Assembly: GCA_963921195.1 (NCBI GenBank)
Contig: OY992537.1
Coordinates: 131,028,694-131,092,693 of the forward strand
Direction of reading: 5' to 3'
DNA length: 64,000 nucleotides
From: Pegoplata infirma
Lineage: Eukaryota > Arthropoda > Insecta > Diptera > Anthomyiidae
Part shown: positions 57,634 through 64,000 of the stretch, piece after piece
Layout of the letters: every line of letters begins with the position of its first letter
Position numbering within the stretch: position 1 is the stretch's first letter
Position numbers and translations under genes: made by a program
The notes under the pieces: generated by a model
The model's database searches: none
What the model saw: only the letters and a program-made list of their open reading frames with translations
Told to the model about the DNA's origin: nothing

Positions 57634-58054
57634 AAACAAGTAAAAAAGGTTTTTTTTTGTAAAAAAATGTTTGTACATTTTTAAATACCGTTCGGTGATC
57701 AATTCTGTTCACATGTGTCAACCAACAGCCGAATTAAAGCATTTTGTGTTTTTAGGTTATGTTGAATTTTCGTTCATAACTTTTGAACCGCTGAACCGAT
57801 TTCACTCAAATGCAATACCAAACTACTTAGGGCAACAACAAGTAAATATGCTAAGCCTTAGGAATATCTGTTTAATACTTTGGCCGTAATCACCATTTCC
57901 ACAGACGGACATCGCTAGAATGTCTTAAAATCGATCACTGGTCAATAATATATATACATTATGGGGTCCTAGACCGATATTTCGATGAGTTACAAACGGA
58001 ATGACAAACTTATACATACCCTCTATCACTAACAATAAGTGGAGGGTATAAAAA
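57634..58054 (+). mobile_element. DINE-1-like element (subfamily A, deleted)
   Basis: Starts CAAGTAAAAAAGG, with the terminal hairpin missing. Keeps GTCAACCAACAGCCGAATTA, TTTTGAACCGCTGAACCGAT, ACGGACATCGCTAGAATGTC and the end TAAGTGGAGGGTATAAAAA. The GACG run is reduced to one unit. Confidence 0.7.
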
Positions 58055-58093
58055 AGATGAAGTGTAATTCGCAAAAGATCAATTGTAATTCTA

Positions 58094-58790
58094 ACAAGTA
58101 AGAGTGTTAAATTCGGCTGTGCCGAATCTTTTATACCCTCCAAAATGTAAAAAAAAAAAATTCAGAGGCATCTTTTGTTTGTGAGGGAGGGGCGTGGTTT
58201 GGGGGTTTGGTGGGAGACATTGGAGGACACCTTCCCAATGAGATAGATGTTAGCAAATGGATTTATTATGATTCTTCCAATTATTTAATCCAATTAATCA
58301 ATATTAAAATACATTTTTTATATCCACGCCCACAAAAGGGGCGGGTCAAACTTTTATCGATTTTTTTTTATCCGCTGGGTCCACATGGAGGGTTTTGAGC
58401 TTCCTCTGACATGAAAATGAGCATTTGCTAAAAAAAAGTAAAAAAAAAAAAAAACCAAACGGAAAAATACCGTTTTTCAGAGGTTGGTTTAGTTCTCCAA
58501 GGGGGAACTTTTTTCCCCTTGGTCCGATTTTGCCCATTTCCGAACTTAACCTGCCTAGGAATATAAGACATATTCATGCCAAAGTTCGAAAGCCTATCTC
58601 TTTTATTTTGGACTGTATCGTGTCTTCTACAGACGGACAGACGGACGGACGGACATCGCTAGAATGTCTTAGAATCGATCACTGATCAATAATATATATA
58701 CTTTATGGGGTCCTAGACCGATATTTCGATGCGTTACACACGGAATGACAAAGTGAGTATACCCCCATACTGTGGTTGGAAGGTATAAAA
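58094..58790 (+). mobile_element. DINE-1-like element (subfamily B)
   Basis: Starts CAAGTAAGAGTGTTAAATTC with hairpin ATTCGGCTGTGCCGAAT, then TTTTATACCCTCCAAAATG; ends TGTGGTTGGAAGGTATAAAA, the inverted match of TATACCCTCCAA. Middle: GAACTTAACCTGCCTAGGAA and a GACG run at 58631-58655. Confidence 0.8.
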
Positions 58791-59007
58791 AGATCAATTG
58801 CAATTCGAAATTTTTCAAAGTTTCCAATTCTAATTCGAAGAGCGTCTTATGATTAAAATTTTATATTAACTTGTTTGTAGCAACCATCACATTTTTGCAG
58901 CAATCATGCTATGATCCTAAATATTCGAACAATTACAATTGGGACCATAATATGACTGCAACAAAAATTTTATGATTTCTATAAACATATTATGAAACAA
59001 TTTTCAA

Positions 59008-59879
59008 TCATAACACCGTTCAACAGCCAATATTAAACATGAACCGGATGATATACCTCGAAATATATGTATAGATCAAATGTAGCAAAACTGCATTTAT
59101 AGTTTTTCATTTGGTGATCCTGTTTCCTTTTAAAATGACTTCAAAATTTTCGAGGATAACATTTTTGTAAAATTTTGTAATTATTGTAAATAAATATTTT
59201 TTTAATATTTTTACTAGTCCTAAGATGCCACTATTGATAGCAGATGAAAGAGGAGGATTTCGGCTAATTTTTCCATTTTATTATTTTGCCAGATCAGGAG
59301 AAAAGGATGTGAATAATGTCCTTTGAAAACTTTATCCTTTAATATCCTTTAAATTTTTTTACAAAAATGTTGTACTCGAAAAATTTATACTCCTTTTAAA
59401 AGGAAACAGGATCAACAAATGAAAAACCGTAAATGCTGTTTTACTATATTTGATCTATATCAATGGTTCCCAACCTTTTTAACGCCACGCCCAACTTTCA
59501 AGTTTAAAAAGTTGCCTTGTGCCCCCTACACTCCAGAAAAATTTGTTAATTTTTCTAATTTTTGTTTCTAATGAAAAATTACGATTGGTTTAGCAAAGTT
59601 TTTCTAAAATAAGTATTTAAAAAAAGTTTTTAGTAAAAATTTCAAGCAATTAACAATATTTTTGTGGTTAATTTTGCAAAAAAAAATTGTTTTTGTAGTT
59701 AATTTGACTAAAAAATGTTTAAAATTCGCTCGTTGCCCCCCTGGAACCCTCAAATTGCCCCCCAGTGGGGCGAGAATCAAAGGTTGGGAACCATTGATCT
59801 ATATGTATATTCAGACGTTATCATGCGGTTCATGTTTAACGATTTTTTTTTTTTCATTTTGTCGGACGGTGTAATATGA
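59008..59879. mobile_element. Large foldback DNA element, second family member
   Basis: Left end ATAACACCGTTCAACAGCCA, right end GTCGGACGGTGTAATATGA. Arms run through AACTGCATTTATAGTTTTTC and the inverted GAAAAACCGTAAATGCTGTT. Same family as 15262-16071 in Mhc intron 5 (shared GATGAAAGAGGAGGATTTCG-type block). It contains a hAT-type MITE at 59461-59796 in its right arm. Confidence 0.8.
59461..59796. mobile_element. hAT-type MITE with 8-bp target duplication
   Basis: Ends CAATGGTTCCCAACCTTTTT and AAAGGTTGGGAACCATTG are inverted matches over 17 bp. It is flanked on both sides by ATCTATAT (59453-59460 and 59797-59804), an exact 8-bp target duplication as hAT elements make. 336 bp, no transposase. 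CCCAGTGGGGCGAG and similar GC-rich pieces distinguish it from its surroundings. Confidence 0.9.
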
Positions 59880-60048
59880 CGCTCATAAATTATGGTTACC
59901 ACAATTAATCTTTGATTATAAGTATATAAACTGAATTTCAATTGGTCCATTTCGAATTACAATTGGTATCTTCGAATTGCAATTGATCTTGTGCGAATTG
60001 TGTTTAATCTTTTTCGGATAACAATTGATCTTTTTCGAATTACAATTG

Positions 60049-60896
60049 TTTTTATACCATCCACTTTAGTGATAGATAGATAGATATAAGTTTGTCATTC
60101 CGTGTGTAACACCTCGAAATATTGGTCTAGGACCCCATAAAGTATATATATTTATGATCCTTGATCGATTTTAAGTCGATCTAACGATGTCCGTCCCTCT
60201 GTCTGTCTGTCCGTCTGTCTGTTGAAAACACGCTAACTTTTAAAAGACTTTACGGAGGCTCCTGTAGATTTGGCATATATGTTGGGTATTTACCTAGTCA
60301 GATTGGTATTGCAATCCAGCAAAATCAGTCCAGTGGTTCAAAAGTTATGAGCAAATGACTGAATTTCGGCAAAGGTTTTTCGTGGATTTACAAGATAAAA
60401 AACACGCTAACTTTCTAAAGCCAAATCTGAGGATGCTGACGCTTGGCGTATATATTTATCGTTCCACTAGCCTGGTTGGTGTTGAATTTTAGCCATATCG
60501 GTTCAGTGGTTCAAAAGTTATAAGCAAAAACGCGAATTTCAGATTAGTTTCACCTAAAATTCACATGTTGAAAAGCCGTTAAACATGTTTTAATAACATT
60601 GGTAAGTCACAAAAATATTTTTCAACGTATTTTGGTCACTTAAAAATATTTTTACACGACAAAAAAATACACTCGAAAAAAATTTAACACTAAAAAAAAT
60701 TTTACACTCAAAAAAAAATTTAGTAAAATATTTTTTTTTTTTCAAGAATTACTAAAAAAAAGTTTTTTTACACAAAATAAAATATTTCTAATCAAAAATG
60801 TTAATTTTTCACGTTAGAAAATTTACTATCACTTAAAAAGTGCATTGTGGAGGGTATTCATAGATTCGGCCAAGTCGAATTTAACTTTTCTACTTG
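60049..60896 (-). mobile_element. DINE-1-like element (long subfamily A variant), reverse
   Basis: On the + strand: TTTTTATACCATCCACTTTA, TAAAGTATATATATTTATGA, GTCCGTC repeat, two CAAAAGTTATGAGCAAA-type blocks, ACACTCAAAAAAAATTTAG repeats, and the end GTCGAATTTAACTTTTCTAC, then TTG. Inverse counterpart of 47070-48092. Confidence 0.75.
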
Positions 60897-61992
60897 TTTT
60901 TTACTTAAGACTTACATAAGACTTTTTCTTGTCATTTTGAAGGCTTTTTTTCACAAAAATATTTAAAATTTGTTGGAGGTGATTTTATATTTTTTGTTGT
61001 ATACCCCTACAAAAAGACAAGAAAAAAAATTCATAAAATGACAACATTATAGGGCCTTTAAAATTTTTTTTTTTTTTATAAAAACTGCGGATGTCAATTG
61101 AAACAGTTTCATCTGGATGCTATACAGACTTATTTAAAAATGACACGCATAAAAATCATTACCAAAAACTTTATAACAGTCGGGTTTTTAATGTTTCTGT
61201 TTGCATATGAATTTGTTTAAAAATATAATAAAATACAACATTCACTGTCGAGAAGTGTAATTTACAAAGAGTATGAATAAAATTTGAAGTCATTCCATAG
61301 TTCATTAAATATTAACGATCATATACGATTTAATATCTATAGCAGTGATGGGCAATCGGATTCACAATTGAGTACTAACCAAATTGTAACTTATTAGTGT
61401 TCTGGAATACAAAGTTCGAGTTACGTGTTAACGGATAAAATTCTAAAGGTTAATAGTAACTTGAAACGAGACGATTTTTTCGTATTGGTACATCAGAACT
61501 ACACTGTGCTACAAAATAAAATCAATACAAATATACTTTTTAAATGATCTAGTAAAGGCTGTAGGTCTCGTCGAAAATATCACAAAAATTATCATTAAAC
61601 TTGTCAGACACCCTTAAATTTTAAAGTTATTGGCACAAAAGTGTTATTTTGGGACTTTTCTCACTAAACCACGTGTAACTCAAAAAACTTTAAACCGATT
61701 TTAAATTTTTGAACGGTGGCTTTCCACGTGTGTGAATTTGTCCATTTTGCAATAACATCTAATTATTGTTTATATGTTGAAACTTTTTCGAGTTTATCGA
61801 TGTATTTCTGCTATAGTGCATTGGACAACCTTCACATTTCTTAAAGAAAATTTAGTTCTGAATACGATGAGCTTTATTATGACTTAATTGAATAATAATT
61901 GACAGAGTTGTGATAGTTTTTCTAAAAAAAGAAAATTAAGACTTTACATGAAATCGCCGTTCGGATAACATAGGCAAAAAAAAATTAAAAAA
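60897..61992. other. Intergenic, nothing recognised
   Basis: 1.1 kb of AT-rich DNA without a convincing frame, repeat or RNA gene. Confidence 0.6.
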
Positions 61993-62482
61993 CAAGTAAA
62001 AGTGTTACATTCGGCTGTGCCGAATCTTTTATACCCTCCAAAATGTAAAAACCATATAAAAAAAATTCAGGGGCGTCTTTTTTTTGGGGGGGGAGCGGAG
62101 GTTGGTGGGAGACGTTAGGGGACACTTCCTCTTGCGATTTTGAACTTCTTCTGATATAAGAATGTTGCATTTGCTTAGCAAAAGTACAAAAAACCCTGAA
62201 AAAATTCGTTTTTTTCTTAGGTTGGTTTAGTTCTCCAAGGGAGAACTTTTTCCCCCTTGGTCCGATTTTGCCCATTTCCGAACTTAACCTGCCAAGGAAT
62301 ATAAGACATATTCGTGCCAAACTTCGGAAGTCTAGCTCTTTTATTTTGGACTGTATCGTGTCTTCTACAGACGGACAGACGGACAGACAGACGGAGGGAC
62401 GGACATCGCTAGAATGTCTTAGAATCGATAACTGATCCGATAACTGATCCGATACCCTACTGTGGTTGGAGGGTATAATAAA
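61993..62482 (+). mobile_element. DINE-1-like element (subfamily B, 3' deleted)
   Basis: Starts CAAGTAAAAGTGTTACATTC, hairpin ATTCGGCTGTGCCGAAT, TTTTATACCCTCCAAAATG. A GACG/GACA run lies at 62370-62406. The TTATGGGGTCC block is missing, and it ends GTTGGAGGGTATAATA. A 177-codon reverse frame through it is repeat translation. Confidence 0.75.
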
Positions 62483-62726
62483 ACGAACATCATAAGGGGT
62501 CTTGTAGCATAATTTCAAATCTTTTTGGCTCGCTCGAATTTGACCTTAAAAATTTTAGAAGAAGTTCGAATTTTTCAAATTTAAACTTTATTTATCAAAA
62601 AACGTGCCACAATTCTATTGTTTTTTTTACATGTTTAAAAAATGTTCTGAAATTGTCAGAGACGTTTTTTGCCTTGATTTCAAGAAAAAAACGTTGATCT
62701 ATCCTTAAATTTTACAATATTGGGGC

Positions 62727-62994
62727 ATATAACGTATGCGTTTGAGTAATAAAAACTCTTAAGAAACATTTAAAATAGAGATGTGATCGTAAGTATTTTT
62801 TTTTTGACGATCACGTACGCTCACGAAGGAAAAACTTTAATCACGCACGATTTTTTATTTTGCTCTCGTTCATGCACGTTCACGTGAGTAGAAAAAATTT
62901 AGTCACGGTTACGATAAAAAAACTTACTTACGATCAAATCTCTATTTTAAATGTTGCTTAGTGTTTTTATTACTTATACGCATACGTTATATAT
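62727..62994. mobile_element. Foldback element with arms of about 75 bp
   Basis: ATATAACGTATGCGTTTGAG at the left pairs with TACGCATACGTTATATAT at the right; ATAGAGATGTGATCGTAAGT pairs with ACTTACGATCAAATCTCTAT. The centre has GATCACGTACGCTCACG and TCACGCACG repeats. Confidence 0.75.
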
Positions 62995-63336
62995 TTCTTT
63001 TTTTTTAAAAAAACAACACTCAGGCAATGCTGCCTATCAATTACTAATGTAACCGTGATGTTTCTTTCGGAAAGGGGATAGAAGAGAGATGAAAGATTTG
63101 AAAGATAGAAGGGCTTCAGTATGGCAACACTGTAATTGCGCGTGTTAATAATTTTGAGTACAGTTGTTGCATCGCCAACTGTTATTGATCTGGCGAATTA
63201 TTTTTGAAGCTGTGTTTAATAGCCATTATTTTATTATTTTACTTCGTTGACGTTTTAGTGCTATTTATCAACGAAGGAGGGTGCTGCGATACATATTAGT
63301 TATAAATAGAAACTAATAAATATCTGAAAAATGTTG

Positions 63337-63412
63337 TTCTGCCTGAGCCGGGAATCGAACCCAGGCTTGCTGGCTAGTAGTCCAACGCGCTAACCACTAA
63401 GCCGCAGCACCC
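63337..63412 (-). tRNA. tRNA-like sequence (tRNA pseudogene or SINE head)
   Basis: On the - strand a near-perfect B box GGTTCGATTCC closes a T arm CTGGG-TTCGATT-CCCGG, and an A box GGCTTAGTGGTTAGCGC lies upstream at tRNA-like spacing. The proposed acceptor strands do not pair well (3' part CTCAGGC), and the anticodon loop does not resolve to 7 nt, so I give no anticodon. GGGTGCTGCG occurs again at 63280-63289 in inverted position, which suggests a mobile, SINE-like context. Confidence 0.4.
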
Positions 63413-63479
63413 ACCCTTGAAATCAAGTGGAACAGTGTGGAATGCCTAGTTTCATATAGAAATTGCGTAGATTTGTAAA

Positions 63480-63501
63480 TTAGGTTAGGTTAGGTTAGGT
63501 T
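63480..63501. repeat. Short TTAGG microsatellite
   Basis: Four units of TTAGG plus TT. On the - strand it reads AACCT repeated and follows the LINE reading frame by about 85 nt, so it is probably the 3' tail of that element rather than a telomeric tract. Confidence 0.7.
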
Positions 63502-63585
63502 GTAAGTGGCTGCTGACGTTTTACGTCAACACACGTAGACTCTGAGGTCCATTGTGATACCACGGGATCGTAATAGGTTTCCCTA

Positions 63586-63789
63586 CTAGTCCCTGTCGTT
63601 AAACCAGTTTGAGCTTCTTATGAAACTCCTTAGATGTTGTATTTTGACATCCGACAAATCAGAAAGATCGTACAGCTCCCTAGATCCCAGTGAAGCAAGT
63701 CGCTGACCAGAAAGTGCCGGGCAATGGCAAATAAAGTGTTCGATAGTTTCCATTTGTAAATTACTACACAGTGGGTTTAGTGGTACCAA
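63586..63789 (-). pseudogene. LINE (non-LTR retrotransposon) C-terminal remnant
   Basis: The frame ends ...SNWFNDRD-stop. It contains TIEHFICHCPALSGQR, the Cys/His pattern typical of the extreme C-terminus of insect LINE polyproteins (E-x-HxxxxCP). About 60 residues are left. Upstream (right of 63789) lies unrelated hAT-like sequence with GTACAAATGTACTTTTTG, so the copy is 5' truncated or interrupted. Confidence 0.65.
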
Positions 63790-64000
63790 CTCAACTTACA
63801 AAAATCAAAAAGTACATTTGTACCAACTTCCCCATCTCTAATCTATAGTATTCATTATATTTTGAATTAATTGGTTTAGATTGTTACTAAAAACGAAGCT
63901 TTATCGACAAATACACACAAAACAAAGTAATTCTTACTCCATTCGTCGTATTTATTTCTCACCAAAACTCTTCATTTGTTCGAACACCATATTCAGTGCT

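Noticed and set aside
61985..62518. 177-residue reverse frame
   Set aside because: Runs through a DINE-1-like copy and its tetranucleotide repeat; the same text occurs at 58346-58537 in shorter form.
63480..63501. Telomere sequence
   Set aside because: Only four TTAGG units, internal, and next to a LINE end; dipterans lack this telomere.

Overview
The window is nuclear DNA of a higher fly (Brachycera). A calyptrate such as a blow fly is my best guess, from the gene content, the very AT-rich introns and the repeat families; the species cannot be named from the sequence. Two genes are recognised. The muscle myosin heavy chain gene (Mhc) lies on the + strand, with its coding part at 11939-42313 and a probable first exon near 4271. 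A cytochrome b5-related fatty-acid-desaturase-like gene (Cyt-b5-r) lies on the - strand at 51721-57281. They are convergent and are separated by about 8 kb of nested transposon remnants.

Mhc: the splice sites are all phase-consistent, and one choice per alternative cluster gives 1962 residues, the length I recall for Drosophila muscle myosin. The reading frames show mutually exclusive clusters: exon 3 (2 copies), exon 7 (3), exon 9 (4), exon 11 (7) and exon 15 (2), plus at least two, perhaps three, C-terminal endings. Drosophila melanogaster, as I recall it, has 2, 4, 3, 5 and 2. So exons 9 and 11, which encode the relay and the converter, are expanded here and exon 7 is reduced. Six of the seven exon 11 copies end in a GC 5' splice site; only the last has GT. 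An alternative start at 36026, opening directly into exon 13, encodes the myosin rod protein (MRP) with a 95-residue unique head. Intron 12, upstream of it, holds nine spaced copies of a 16-bp palindrome.

Region by region: 1-4238 is upstream DNA with a minisatellite and foldback elements. 4239-4288 is a TATA box, initiator and short exon 1. 4289-11778 is intron 1. 11779-32416 holds the motor-domain exons. 32417-36310 is intron 12 with the MRP start. 36311-42313 holds the rod exons. 42314 to about 43380 is the 3' UTR. 43600-48790 is a block of nested transposons. 51721-57281 is Cyt-b5-r, whose two long introns are full of foldback and DINE-1-like repeats. 57600-64000 is repeats, including a hAT-type MITE with a clear 8-bp target duplication, a tRNA-like sequence and the 3' end of a LINE with a short TTAGG tract.

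All calls come from reading the sequence by eye. Comparisons with Drosophila are from memory and no search was run.
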